The notes below the pieces were generated by a model that saw only the letters and a program-made list of their open reading frames with translations, did not search any database and was not told the origin of the DNA. A DNA stretch of 64,000 bases from Terfezia claveryi. Its lineage: Eukaryota; Ascomycota; Pezizomycetes; Pezizales; Pezizaceae. Every line of letters begins with the position of its first letter. Position 1 is the stretch's first letter. Positions 12,204 through 22,744 of this stretch are shown here, one piece after another. The position numbers and the translations under genes are program-made. Location of the stretch: positions 124,001-188,000 of the forward strand of contig WHUX01000067.1 of assembly GCA_015179025.1 (NCBI GenBank), given 5' to 3'.

Positions 12204-12297
12204 ATGGTCGTCTAATTGGTATGAACAACCAACCCCCCTCCTCATTTTAAGCCAGAAAGGTGATGATTTGGGTTCAATTCCTTCAGTTGGGCCAATC
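12204..12297 (+). mobile_element. SINE copy E (diverged head)
   Basis: A weaker tRNA-like block (GGTCGTCTAATTGGTATGA ... TTTGGGTTCAATTCC ... GGGCC) followed by a T run. It lies directly after copy D and is either an older insertion or a diverged tandem head. Confidence 0.5.
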
Positions 12298-13085
12298 CTC
12301 GTTGTTTTTTTTTTAGGAGCTGTGGGACGTGTAACTAGCTCTGGGTCGATTGGGATTTCCTCCGGTTCATCCTCCGAGTCATCTCCAGGTCAATTGGATT
12401 ACTAAGTACTCCGTAGCTAATAGTCCAATTTGCGCTCGTTCAGCTTCCTAGAGCTGAGAGGTTGCCACAGTCATGATCTGCTGGTACTTTGGTATGTATG
12501 ACAATAAATGGAACATTTCAAGTCATTTTTGTAGCATCGGCAGCGACAATTGGCACAAGACATTTTGCAAGTACATGAGACTGAAACTCGAGTTGTTTAA
12601 GATGCCTGCCCGAGCGGCATTGGCTAAGGTGATTGTAATTTGTCGAGTAGCTGGAGTATCCGCAATTTCATCATCCAAGCCTTATAAGATTAGTTGCTGG
12701 CTGAAGGTTCTTTGGTTCAATAAATGTTTAAAAAAGTATACCGTACTTGGCTAACAATTTGATAGTGTTTAGGCTGGTGATTTGTAGTAACTTTTGCATA
12801 TATCCTTTTATTATCGGTTTTGGCATGGTCTTCTCCTGGAATAACTGGTAGATAACCTAGGGCGAGGTGCTGTAATGTATTGATATTGAGGAATGTATAA
12901 ATCTCACAATACCGGATCCCAGCTGGACTCTAAATTATGAATACGGTGCTTAGCATCGAACAAACTACCCACCCCAGCTCAATATCTTTATGTCGGACCT
13001 TATTATCTCACATTCAGAATCTACCGGGCATATCTAATTAGTATAACACACGGTCCCCTTACTAGAACCGCATATGAGTAATGAG

Positions 13086-13330
13086 TAAAATAAAATAAAA
13101 TAAAATAAATAAAATAAAATAAAATATTTAGTATGCCGCCCGAGCGGCCCAGAACATATGTACTGTACCTACTGTGTTAATATACGCTACACTTACCCTG
13201 AACTTCACATATCACATTAAATTCTTCAAATATCTAAAAGATAATTTTCCTGCTCCTCCTCTTGCAAAGAAAAAAAATTAAAACAGGTACAAAAAAAAAA
13301 AGGAAAAAAGGAAAAAAGGAAAAAAGGAAA
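13086..13330. repeat. A-rich simple repeats
   Basis: An AAAAT pentanucleotide array (13,086-13,127) and an AAAAAGG array (13,288-13,331) flank a short spacer. They lie just beyond the 3' end of srp54. The word TATGCCGCCCG..AGCGGCCC at 13,132 recurs at 30,646. Confidence 0.85.
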
Positions 13331-13496
13331 AATTTAATATATAAACTATATCAAGTTTATAAACACACTTAAAAAAATAAAACGCCCATTTCCTCTCTCC
13401 CCACTTCATCAAACCATTACAGCGCGCACAACACCTTGCAGTTTCTGGTAAACCATCATAAAGAAAACTGTCGTATACAACATATCCTCCTGCAAT

Positions 13497-15297
13497 CTAC
13501 CTCCTCCCACCTCTTCCCCCACCTCCGCCCCCACCCATTCCCCCCATCATACTCCCAAACTGCCTCATTATCCCCTGCATATCCAACCCTCCCGCCCCCG
13601 CCCCCGCCCCTCCTCCCATTCCTCCCAGCGCATTCATGAAACCTCCCATATCCAAATCTCTCATTCCCGGCATTCCCGCCCCCGCGGCCCCTCCCCCACC
13701 TGGACCCCCGCCCCGCCCATCCCCATCGCCGCCATCTTCCTCTGCATCGCAGCCATCTGCGCCTTCTGCCCTGGACCACCTCCCATCCCAGGTAAGCCCG
13801 CTCCCGCCTTCTTCATCTTTGCGATATTTTTTGCCATGCCCGCCATCATCCTATGCTGCGTGAGCACGTCCTCCACCTCTCTCACACTCGTGCCACTGCC
13901 CCTCGCAATCCTCGTCATGCGGGTAGGCTGGTTGACAAAACACTTTCCGTCAGAATCAAGCTCGCGGTCATTCATCGAGTCGCAAATATAAACCATGCGT
14001 TTAAGCTTATTTGAGCCCTCCTCATCATCCATACCCTGCGTCATTTGGCTAAGCCCAGGAATCATGCCGGCCATCTTGGACAGTGGGCCCATCTTCATGA
14101 TATTGCCCAGCTGGTCGCGGAGGTCTCTAACGGTAAACACCCCCTCGCTAATATGCTTCATTGCATCCTTCTGGTCGAGCTTCAAGCTCTGGACATGCTC
14201 CACAAGGCCTTGCACATCCCCCATCCCCAAAAGCCTCGCCACGAACCTCTTTGGATCAAACTTCTCCAAATCCAGCAAATGCTCCCCTGTACCCAAAAAC
14301 ACAATTGGCGTTTTTGTCGCCGCGACAGCCGAGATTGCTCCTCCGCCTTGCGCAGACCCATCCGTCTTTGTCAGCACAATGGCGCCGAAATTTGCACTCT
14401 CCTTGAACGCCCTCGATTGCGCCTCTGCCGCCTGCCCAATCGACGAGTCGAGAACCATGATTGTCTGGTCCGGCTTGACCGCCTCATGGATCTGAACCAT
14501 CTCCCTGAAGAGTTCCTCTTCCTGCCTATGCCTCCCGCTCGTGTCAACAATGATAATCTCAAACTTTTCTTTCCGGAACTTGTCCACCCCCTCCTTGCTG
14601 ACCCTGACGGGGTCAGTCTCGGTATAACTCCCATAGTACGGGATCTTAGCCTTTGTCGCATTCTGCTTGAGCTGGTCAAAGGCGCCGGCGCGAAAGGTAT
14701 CGGCACAGACAAGACAGCTCTTGAAGCCCCGCGCCTGGTACCACCGCGCGAGTTTAGTGCAGGTAGTGGTTTTTCCAGATCCTTGCAGACCAACAAACAT
14801 GATAATGTTGGAACGGCCCTTTTTTGGTTTGAACAGGTTGTCGGTTTGCGGGTCAACGAGGGCAACGAGTTCGTTGAAGACGGAGGATTGGATCAGCCGC
14901 TTGCGTTGCGGGCCAGGGGGGGAGGCGGAGACGGTGTGTTTGATAGATTTGCGGAGGGATTGTACGAGTTTGACATTGACCTAGGTAGATTGGTTTGGGG
15001 TGTTAGCTGGAGGTGGGGTGGGAGGTTGGGGGAGGGTGAGAGGGGGGAAGGGGGGGGAAGGGGGGGGAAGGTGGGGGTACATCGGCCTCGAGCAATGCGG
15101 CGCAGATTTCCTTCAGCATGTTGTCGAGGGCCTGTAGCATTGATATTTATAGTCAGCACCAGCTCATACTCGATCATCCGGCTCTTCCACTCGACGGGCC
15201 GCCATGGTTTCGTCCGCACCTTGTCATCCACGACATCCGACCTCACCAGGCCCGACACCGCGCCCGTAATCCGCTTTCCCAGATCCGCGAGAACCAT
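13497..15297 (-). CDS. srp54: Signal recognition particle GTPase SRP54
   Basis: Three exons on the minus strand: 15297-15220, 15131-15081 and 14980-13497. Introns end CTACAG and CTACCTAG. The N domain opens [20 protein letters not shown] and continues [21 protein letters not shown] across both splices. The NG GTPase has P-loop GLQGSGKTT (~107-115), [16 protein letters not shown] and FLGTGEH. The Met-rich M domain binds SRP RNA and signal sequences, and SRP54 delivers ribosomes to the ER translocon. In the annotated frame the exon stops at 13,661 (482 aa). A Met/Gly-rich tail typical of the family, with words [13 protein letters not shown] and [17 protein letters not shown], continues in the next frame to a TAG at 13,497. 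One extra base in the C/G homopolymers near 13,690-13,710 restores a 537-aa protein of normal length, so I end the CDS there. It diverges from the uL1m gene. Confidence 0.88.
15036..15077. repeat. G-run array inside srp54 intron 2
   Basis: Several runs of six to eight G separated by AA lie on the plus strand, which is the template strand. In the transcript this is a polypyrimidine tract just upstream of the intron 2 acceptor. The pattern fits a G-quadruplex motif. Confidence 0.8.
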
Positions 15298-15606
15298 AAC
15301 TGCTGGTCGTGGGCAGACGTCGGCCGCTGATGACTACTGTATATATCTCTTATATGCCGGCAGAGGTGCTAATGCCGAAGCGTTGTTGTTGTCGTGAGGG
15401 GCCCGGTGTCGAGGTGTTGTTGCGTTACTCCACCAACCCCGAAAAGCCAAGCTTGCGGTCACGTGAGGCTCGTCTCGCAGTTGAAACAAGATGAAATGAA
15501 ACATTATCAAAATATATGAATCGCTCCGAGAAACTCATCGCCTCATCGAGTGGGGGAGTAGAGTAGAGCTCAGCTCAGCAGTACACCACCCCGCCGGCGG
15601 ACAGCA
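15298..15606. promoter_or_regulatory. Bidirectional promoter srp54 / uL1m
   Basis: A 309-base gap separates the start codons of two divergent genes, so they very likely share a promoter region. No TATA box is evident close to either ATG. The open frame running through it is not coding. Confidence 0.55.
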
Positions 15607-16639
15607 ATGCCCCCAAAACCCCCCCTCCCCAGCGCCAGCATCCCGCTCCTCGCACCCCTCCGGCCCTGTTACCCACCCCAAAACCTCCCCCTCCCCCTCC
15701 ACTTCCGCAGCTATGCCTCCACTCCCCAGAAGAAATCCCCAACGAATGCTAAGCGCCGCCCGCAGCGCACCTCGTTCCGCCAATACAACCTCAAAGACGC
15801 CACGCAGTTGTCCCTCTACGAAGCCATGCGGTACCTGCGCGCTTTCGAGGTGGGCCAGGACCCCGTCAGCACGAAATACGAGCTCGCGATCAAGCTGCAC
15901 GCATTGAAGAACGGCCCGACAATCAAAACGGTGGTGAAGCTGCCCAAGCCCATCAAGACGGACATCAGGGTGTGCGTTATCGCCGACGGCCCCGCGAGGG
16001 AGGCGGCGTTGAAAGCGGGCGCAATGGCGGCGGGGACGGAGGAGATTTTTGAACAAGTAGGTCATTTGTGCTCAAATTCTAATCTCCTATCCATCTACAT
16101 CCATCTACATCAATCTACATCAACTGACGATGCAGATCAAAACCTCCGGCGGGAATCTACCCTACACACACATCCTCGCACACGAGCCGAGCTACAACCT
16201 CCTCATCAAAGCCCGCGTCGCACCGATCCTCGGCCCCCGCGGGCTTATGCCTTCGCCAAAATACGGCACCGTCGTCACAAACCCCGCAACCGCAATCAAG
16301 GAGCTCACGGGCAAATACGACTACCGAGAGCGCCTCGGCGTAATCCGCATGGCCATTGGCCAGCTAGCATTCACCGAGGCGGAGCTTGCAAAGAATATCA
16401 AGGCCTTCATGGACAGCGTCAAGAAGGAGATTGCCATGCTGCAGGGCAGGACCGAGAAGGAAATTGTTGAGGTGGTCCTGAGTAGTACGAGGGGGCCGGG
16501 GTTTAGCTTGAGTGGGGCGGTGAAGCCGGAGGCCCCTGAGGTGGGGAAGGCAGTGGGAGCGGCGGCGATAGTGGCGGCGGATAGATTTGAGCAGCAAAAC
16601 AGACGAGGTGAGAAGAAGAGTGTGGTAGAGACGGTGTAA
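15607..16639 (+). CDS. Mitochondrial large-subunit ribosomal protein uL1m
   Basis: Exons 15607-16056 and 16136-16639 join in phase 0 to give 317 residues. The 79-nt intron starts GTAGGT and ends GATGCAG with a CTGAC branch site, and it carries three copies of ATCTACATC. The N-terminus is Arg/Pro/Ser-rich without acids (cleavage plausible near RSYAST, ~residue 37), as expected for mitochondrial import. The L1 fold follows, with the signature ILGPRGLMPSPKYGTVV at about 190-206 and the conserved KYDYRERLG..R..IG stretch. It should bind 23S-type rRNA at the L1 stalk of the mitoribosome. It converges on COG2 with 139 bases between stops. The usual symbol in yeast is MRPL1. Confidence 0.9.
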
Positions 16640-16778
16640 ATGGTCTTTTGGGGGCGTGGCCGGGCATGAAACATAATCATAGCACAAGAAAAATGTAAAA
16701 TTGTGAAGATGTAAAAATATAAAAATGTAAAAATATAAAATATACTTCTAGAAAGCAAGCAAAACAGCAGAGTATTAT

Positions 16779-17825
16779 TTATTTTATCCTCAGACTCCCC
16801 TGCTGTGCTCCCCTCGCACCTTCCTTCCCCCTGTCCACCCCACCTCCCTTAACCTCTTTCAATATCCTCACCGCCTCCCCACCTTCCCCCATCTTCAGCA
16901 GCAACCCCATCAACCCCATGACCTTCTCCTTCCTCCGTTCCTCCTCCCTCTCAATCACCAGCGCTTTTTCCCCACCTTCCCCCATCACCGCCGCTGCCCT
17001 CAACGCCGACCCCAAATCCACCAAAATCGTCCTCCTCACCCTCTCCACCCTCCCCATCTGCGTCTTTATGAACGGATGCCCCTCCGCTACCCCCTGGGAT
17101 ATCCCCTGAATCGCATATTTTAAACACAGAAACTTATCCACCTCCTTCTCCAGCCTTCCAAACTCCTCCATTCCCCCTCCTTCCTCACCATCATCACCGT
17201 GATCATGAAAATCCTCCCTCCCCCCTCCTGGCGCATCTTCCAACAAAAGCAACACCTCTAAATCATCCAGTCGCCTTGCCACCCCAAGCAACTTCCTCAC
17301 AACCTCCTTCTCCGCCCTGACCCTCCTCCTCTCGCTCAGCCCCCCCCTAACTTCCCCTTCCACCCCCTTCACCCTCCCAACCAACCCCTCCACCTCCCTC
17401 CTAAATCCCCACAGCCCCACCCGCAAATCCTCCACCTTGCCCTCACCCCCAACCAGGCTCCTCCCTAGCCCCACAAAATCCGCATACTCTCCCTCCACCA
17501 GCTCCACCAACTCCCTCTCCAACTCCCTACTTCTATTCCTCAGCTCCAGCCGCAGGTCCTCGAGGGTCTGGTGCCTGTTGTGCAGGGAGGCGAGGAACTC
17601 ATGCGGGGAGAAGTGCGGGGTTGTCAGGGGCGAGAATGACGAGCGGGAGAGCGGCTGCGGGAAAGGAAGCGTGTCGCTGTCTTCAGAGTCGGAGGAGTAA
17701 GTTGGCGGGAGCGTGAAGGGGGTGGGGGTGGTGGGGGAGACGGGGCCAGAGTCGTAGGGGGAGTGGGTGCGCGACAGGCCGTGGAGGGTGGAGGGGGTGG
17801 AGGCCCCGAGGAAGAAGTTGCTCAT
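16779..17825 (-). CDS. cog2: Conserved oligomeric Golgi complex subunit 2
   Basis: A single exon of 348 residues. A short N-terminal disordered Pro/Ser region is followed by the COG2 N-terminal domain (about 75-240): FLASLHNRHQTLEDLRLELR, then long amphipathic helices with EGEYADFVGLGRSL. The helix KYAIQGISQGVAEGHPFIKT at about 235-255 is typical of fungal COG2. The C-terminal third has charged helices and Gly-rich linkers. The complex tethers retrograde vesicles at the Golgi, and COG2 belongs to lobe A. Fungal COG2 is much shorter than the animal protein, so this length is normal. An acidic His-Asp-Glu linker sits near 205-220. It is divergent with the neighbour at 18,039. Confidence 0.82.
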   Translation of the reverse strand: MSNFFLGASTPSTLHGLSRTHSPYDSGPVSPTTPTPFTLPPTYSSDSEDSDTLPFPQPLSRSSFSPLTTPHFSPHEFLASLHNRHQTLEDLRLELRNRSRELERELVELVEGEYADFVGLGRSLVGGEGKVEDLRVGLWGFRREVEGLVGRVKGVEGEVRGGLSERRRVRAEKEVVRKLLGVARRLDDLEVLLLLEDAPGGGREDFHDHGDDGEEGGGMEEFGRLEKEVDKFLCLKYAIQGISQGVAEGHPFIKTQMGRVERVRRTILVDLGSALRAAAVMGEGGEKALVIEREEERRKEKVMGLMGLLLKMGEGGEAVRILKEVKGGGVDRGKEGARGAQQGSLRIK

Positions 17826-18038
17826 TGGGAGGTCTCAATCGTTATTGATGGGTATCGTGATGCTTCTATTCCGTTTCTCGCTCTGGCATTTCCAAATGGC
17901 ATGCATCTATGCTCTCGTCATAACTCTGTAAATATGACGCCATGCACGTGACTTCAAACAATATTCACGCATTAATCTCCTCTACAATACCTTCATTCCC
18001 CCCCTCCTTCTCCCCCAAATCCATCACCACTCTTCACG
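17826..18038. promoter_or_regulatory. Bidirectional promoter cog2 / PBP-like gene
   Basis: A 213-base gap lies between two divergent start codons. The last 60 bases before the plus-strand ATG are C/T-rich and end CTCTTCACG ATG. No specific operator was recognised. Confidence 0.5.
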
Positions 18039-19124
18039 ATGGAAACCACCGTCCCCAATCCTCAGGGCATGCCGTATGCCCTGCCCCCCATGCACGCGGA
18101 TCACCCTGCGCCAGCCCCCCTCCGCGTAGGCTATGTCCCAGAGCACTTTTCCACGCCCCTACACTTCCTCCAGGACAAAATCCTCCCTCTGATGCACCCC
18201 ACCCCACTCACAATCGAGCTCCTTCCCTTCCCCTCCGGCACCGGCGCAATGATCTCGTCCCTGTCCACGCACAGCATCGATGTCGCCGTGGGGCTCACTG
18301 AGGGCTGGATCGCCGGTCTCGCTCAAGGCAAGAGATTCTACCGACTGATCGGGTCATACGTCGAATCCCCCCTCCGGTGGGCCATCTCTACCGGGGCGGG
18401 CCGCCAATCCGAATTCCTCGACCCGCAAGGCCGGTTGCAGCTGCAGGGCAAGAAACTTGGTGTCAGCCGAATCGGCAGCGGGAGCCACATAATGGGATAT
18501 GTGCTCGCGGAGCGAGCAGGCTGGCTCGATACCAGCAGTAATGACAGTAATAATAATCCCCCTAAACCCCCCTTTGACTTTGTCGTACTCAACGACTTTG
18601 CGGGTCTTCGTTCCGGAGTCAATTCCCGGACCGCGGACGCATTCATGTGGGAGTACTACACTAGCAAAAAGTACTACACCACCAACCCCCCTGAGCTCGC
18701 GTTGATTGGAGAACTCCCGACCCCGTGGCCGTCCTGGCATATCGTTTGCCAGTGTTCACTCCTCCCTAGCTCAATCTTTGGGGATCTCCCCGGGCCCCCA
18801 GGGCCGCCGACTTCCCACCCGCTTAACCCAGACCCGAGGGTCTCGCTGTTCCTAATTTACCTGAATAGCGCAATTGAATATTTCGATAAACACCCAGAGG
18901 AAGCAGTGGATTTTATTGCTAACAGTCAGGATATGCATTACAGCAGGGAGGATGCGGAGGCGTGGATGAAGGAGGTGATCTTTGTGAAGGATACGAGGAA
19001 GGTGGATAAGAAGGTTGTGGAGAGCTGTATGGTCATTTTGAGAAAAGCGGGGGTGGTGCCGGCAGTAGATGGTGCTCAGGGTGGGGTGAAAACTGATGAA
19101 ATGTTTGTGCCTGTAACTTGGTGA
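18039..19124 (+). CDS. Periplasmic-binding-protein-like protein (Ca3427/THI5-type fold)
   Basis: A single exon of 361 residues with no signal peptide. It resembles the fungal solute-binding-like family that includes Candida Ca3427 and is distantly related to the SsuA/THI5/NMT1 fold. Supporting words are LRVGYVPEHFSTPLHF near residue 28, a sulfonate-binder-like block FPSGTGAMISSLSTHSIDVAVGLTEGW (~70-95), GKKLGVSRIGSGSHIM (~150) and FDFVVLNDFAGLRSGV (~188). In bacteria the fold binds nutrients at the membrane. In fungi the role of this branch is unclear, and a pyrimidine or thiamine-precursor function is only a guess. No neighbouring transporter supports uptake. It shares its promoter with cog2. 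Confidence 0.75.
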   Translation: METTVPNPQGMPYALPPMHADHPAPAPLRVGYVPEHFSTPLHFLQDKILPLMHPTPLTIELLPFPSGTGAMISSLSTHSIDVAVGLTEGWIAGLAQGKRFYRLIGSYVESPLRWAISTGAGRQSEFLDPQGRLQLQGKKLGVSRIGSGSHIMGYVLAERAGWLDTSSNDSNNNPPKPPFDFVVLNDFAGLRSGVNSRTADAFMWEYYTSKKYYTTNPPELALIGELPTPWPSWHIVCQCSLLPSSIFGDLPGPPGPPTSHPLNPDPRVSLFLIYLNSAIEYFDKHPEEAVDFIANSQDMHYSREDAEAWMKEVIFVKDTRKVDKKVVESCMVILRKAGVVPAVDGAQGGVKTDEMFVPVTW

Positions 19125-19202
19125 TTGGTTAAGAGTGGTGAAGGGAAAGGGGAACAAAAAATGAAAAAGAAAAAAGGCATAAGGGGCTCGGGGTAAATTT
19201 TG

Positions 19203-19312
19203 GTGATTATTGGTTTTGTAAATATTGATGATTATTGGTTTGTAAATATTGATGATTATTGGTTTGTAAATCTTGATGATTATTTGGTTTTGTAAATATT
19301 GATGATTATTGC
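19203..19312. repeat. 24-26 bp tandem repeat after the PBP-like gene
   Basis: About 4.5 units of GATGATTATTGGTTTGTAAATATT start 79 bases past the stop codon. Units differ by one or two T and by single substitutions. It probably lies in the 3' UTR. Confidence 0.88.
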
Positions 19313-20099
19313 TTTCATGGGAAATCGAAGTATCGTCAAAGTTAACGTTCTAGTATAAAAGCATCGATATGTGAAGTCAACATCCCTTCATCAAACTCTT
19401 CAATCATATAATCTCCACCTCCATGTGCATAGCAGATCATTCTACTCTAACACACCGCATTCCCGATACCTCTTTCCCTAAGTAATGTATGCCTGAAAGA
19501 ATCAGCGTACGACTGACTTACTTACCTGTGAGGATCAGTAGTGAATTCGATAGAGAGTGTTGAAGAAACTAATAACTAGAGATCTCATGCGCAGCTTGAC
19601 AAAATATACATATATCCTCCCACCTAGATTCCTTTGATATACATGGACAGCCCGACCCATTGCTCCAAACTGTATCCTACGACACACCACTGACCCCTAC
19701 CATAAGATCCGACCTCAAACCCTGCGACAGTACGGAACCGAAAGTCTGGCTTAGGAACTCCTCCAGTTCATTCGAGTAAAGAGATACACAAATATTTAGA
19801 GCTAATAAAATCTAATTATATTGATTTTATTTAGATCTAAAATATGTGTGAGATATTTTTTTTCATCCACATATATGTTCAACTTTGAAGAAAATAACGG
19901 CTTGTTCTTGTTCAGGGTAACTTCCTCCTCCCCTTGAAAGGACACTACCGGTACCCAGTTACCTATCTGAGCTTAGACAGTTTAGATGGTTTAGACTAGA
20001 CTAGCGGATCTGTAAGGTTAAAACCCTTGGATCTACCTCTTTGTTCTCTTCTCTTGTTCATTGATAACACATGAATCGTTCATACACCAGTTCTTCTAG
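19313..20099. other. Intergenic, no gene recognised
   Basis: AT-rich, with no supported open frame. A short inverted word around AGATCTAAAT / ATTAGATCT-like sequence appears near 19,800-19,840. Nothing else was recognised. Confidence 0.4.
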
Positions 20100-20557
20100 G
20101 TTATGAGCCCGGTGCGCATGGTCGATTCCCTGAGAGAGCGCGAAGGGATTGTGGTTATTTACAATAATATTAATCCCAGCTGCAGTTTGTTGTGAAAGTT
20201 TATGAGCTCCGGGGTGTTTACCAGAAACAGTGATTGTTGATTTGATCCCTGTGTGCGGTTTTGAGGGGAGTGTGAGCGTTTGAGGCTACGGAGGCCTTCT
20301 TTAACTACCCTTATCACGAGCTCACCCCTAAGTTCCGGCGCGGGTTTATCGAGTAGTTTTCTTTCTGCCAGTCATTTTTTCTTTTTACGAGTTCCCTTGG
20401 TAACGTTTCCTTTTCAGGTCGAGGCTCAGTCAGGCCCTCTGAATTATCGGACACAAGTCTGTTAATGACAGCATGATGCCTCTATCCCAGTTGAGTCCAT
20501 GTCTTTAGCGTAGGGCCTGGCGGATTAACTTGCCTTGTCCCTGAAACAACTCGGGCA
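20100..20557 (+). mobile_element. LINE 3' tail fragment
   Basis: This carries the post-ORF tail of the LINE family: GGAGGCCTTCTTTAACTACC, TTATCACGAGCTCACC, GGCTCAGTCAGGCCC, TTAATGACAGCATG and GGCGGATTAACTTGCCTTG, in the same order as at 26,930-27,800 and, inverted, at 40,240-40,580. The coding part is gone. It ends just where the small-ORF repeat begins. Confidence 0.7.
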
Positions 20558-20982
20558 TCGGCCTCGCGATGTTCCTATATTCTGGGGGACGGGAGCCAGG
20601 GGCCAGGGGTATTTCTTGTTTCATTTCTTATTTTCATGCGGAATTGTTTGTATTGGATTAACTTGGCCGGAGCAGACCTTTGGATCCTACAGAAGCTTGA
20701 GGGTTGAACAGAATCACGTATAGCAATATAACACAAGTACAGAGGAACTATAAACTATAGGCTATATTCCTTATGGGATTGCAAATAACCCAGTAAAGCT
20801 GGAGGTGGCTACCAGGACCGGAGCCATAGGGAAGTAGCTGTAAAGTGAATGGTGTCATGGCCACGGCTCAAGGGAGATATATTAGGGGTGTCCATTTCCA
20901 TATTTCTTGTTTCTACTACACTTGCATACCATACTAACCGAAGACAACGCTAGAGGGAAAAACAACAATAACTCTAATAACA

Positions 20983-21324
20983 ATGCCAAAGTTTCTAATT
21001 GAGGAATATTTGGATCGTGAGCTCAGGGTATACCTAGAACGTTACGGTTTACTCACCTTTGATGGCATCCTAGGAAATCGCGTATGTATTCTGATGGGCT
21101 GTAAGGTTGGGGAGGAAAAGGTTGAGACCTTGATCAAGCTTATTGTTGAGAAGTGGGTCGGGGATGGAGTCAAGAGGATGAGTAGGCTTAAATCTAAGTA
21201 TGGCATGACTATGGCAGTTGCGGTTCAGGAGCATGTGAGGGATCAACTGATACTCTTGAAGGTATACAACGTTAAAACTACTGAGTACATCAGCAAGGAG
21301 AAGGTGATGAATTTGTATATCTAG
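20983..21324 (+). CDS. Small orphan ORF, family copy 1
   Basis: A 113-residue protein I do not recognise. It is acidic/basic mixed, lacks a signal peptide or membrane segment, and is predicted mostly helical (EEYLDRELRVYLERYG; ETLIKLIVEKWVGDGVKRM). A paralogue of 108 residues lies at 25,545 and a dead copy at 9,830-10,190. The three sit in a repeated unit of about 0.85 kb whose 5' flank (from about 20,558) and 3' flank are also duplicated. The start context AATAACA ATG is identical in both intact copies. Frame is kept despite many substitutions: both internal gaps relative to copy 2 are three bases. That suggests the protein matters. It could be a host gene family or the only coding part of a mobile element. 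Confidence 0.6.
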   Translation: MPKFLIEEYLDRELRVYLERYGLLTFDGILGNRVCILMGCKVGEEKVETLIKLIVEKWVGDGVKRMSRLKSKYGMTMAVAVQEHVRDQLILLKVYNVKTTEYISKEKVMNLYI

Positions 21325-22089
21325 TTTCATACCTTCCTATTTGGGGATTGTTTGGTATTGGATTAACTTTGCTGGGAAGACTTTGAATTTTACAGAAGTT
21401 ACAGTACCCAAAATTAAATTAGATACAGTATTTTATGCATGCATATTCGTGAAAAATCTAGTGCCTTGGCTGCATGGGACTAAAATTTCAGCAGCCAATG
21501 AGCTTCAATGCTAAGCTCACGCATCTTGGCATTCCATCACACACCGAATTGATGGCAACGTAAGTTTAGTTTCTGCGTTTTGGCTGACAAAGCCATAATT
21601 CCACCGCCAACCTGGTAACCCAACTTGGCATGAGACTAACCCAACCTTCAACCTATAATCACCATAGTCTGGTTGGCCCAAGCCTCTCGTAGAATCACCA
21701 CAATTCCATCACCAATCTGTCATTTATCTGCATACTTCTCTAAACATCCATAAGTATACAGCCAACAATGAGCAATTAAAAGTTAGACGAAAAGACCCAT
21801 AAATCCCATACCCAATCATCACAGAGATCAATTTGAAGTATTATTTCAAAATCCTCTATGTGCCTCCAGACCTTTTCGATTAATACGAGACTCGAGACAT
21901 GTGTGCGTACGCGTCCGTCTGTGTGCGTAACTTCCTGACGGTATTGGGTACTGACGCGCTTAGAATTGTGAATTGCTCGAAAAGGGAATATGTCGGGCTT
22001 GGCACCCAGGTGGTTTTGTTCCATATAATGGCCTCGTCTTGTTCTTGTCTTCTTTGTCTCTTCAGTACTCAGTTAAAAATCTGCGTTTT

Positions 22090-22740
22090 GGCCGAAAAGA
22101 GCTAGACTTGCAGATGTATTTGTTCCGGGCCAGCCGCAAAAACTCAATATTCGCGGAAGGCCCGGGCCACTCGCGAGAGGCCTGGCTTGCGCCTCCTCGC
22201 GAGGTGCCCGGTGTTAAAATAGACATCCACTACACCCGTGTTATCGCCGCTGGTGTTGCTATTGCCACCGCTGCCTCTATCACCGCCGTGGCCGCTATCG
22301 CCGCAACCACAATATTCACCTAAATCCGTATTGCCACTAAAGCCACTTGCACATACGCAAGTATCTTACGTTCGCACATACGTTCGATATATACGCAACT
22401 ATCGTGCGTATGTTCAGGACTGTCGTTGCCACCCAGATCCCCCCCGCAATCCTTGTATTCTCTTGCTTCTAATTGGTTGAATATCACATCCCTGCACATT
22501 GTTTCTTACCCTGAATTTCTCATGTATATAGACAACGCTCCGGACCTGTATTTTCCTTAGAACTAAGCAAGTCTTCACTCCGCATCGTTCGCTTCTTCCC
22601 AAGTGCACTCTGCAACTCTATTGTCCACTCCGCGCATTACCATCTGCTAGAGTAGGCATATAGCTATCGATCCGCTCTGCACCCGTGTTGCCTCGCTAGC
22701 ACCTTTCCGCTGCCTAACAGATATTCCCATATATCATTTG
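22090..22740. other. GC-rich repeat border, no gene
   Basis: It contains the word GGCCACTCGCGAGAGGCC near 22,160 that recurs at 26,378 and, altered, at 28,585. This suggests the outer end of the integrase-bearing transposon. Short tandem CACATACG words lie near 22,350-22,400. Confidence 0.45.
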
Positions 22741-22744
22741 TTAC

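Noticed and set aside
14045..15397. 450-codon plus-strand open frame
   Set aside because: It is the antisense shadow of srp54, including across its introns.
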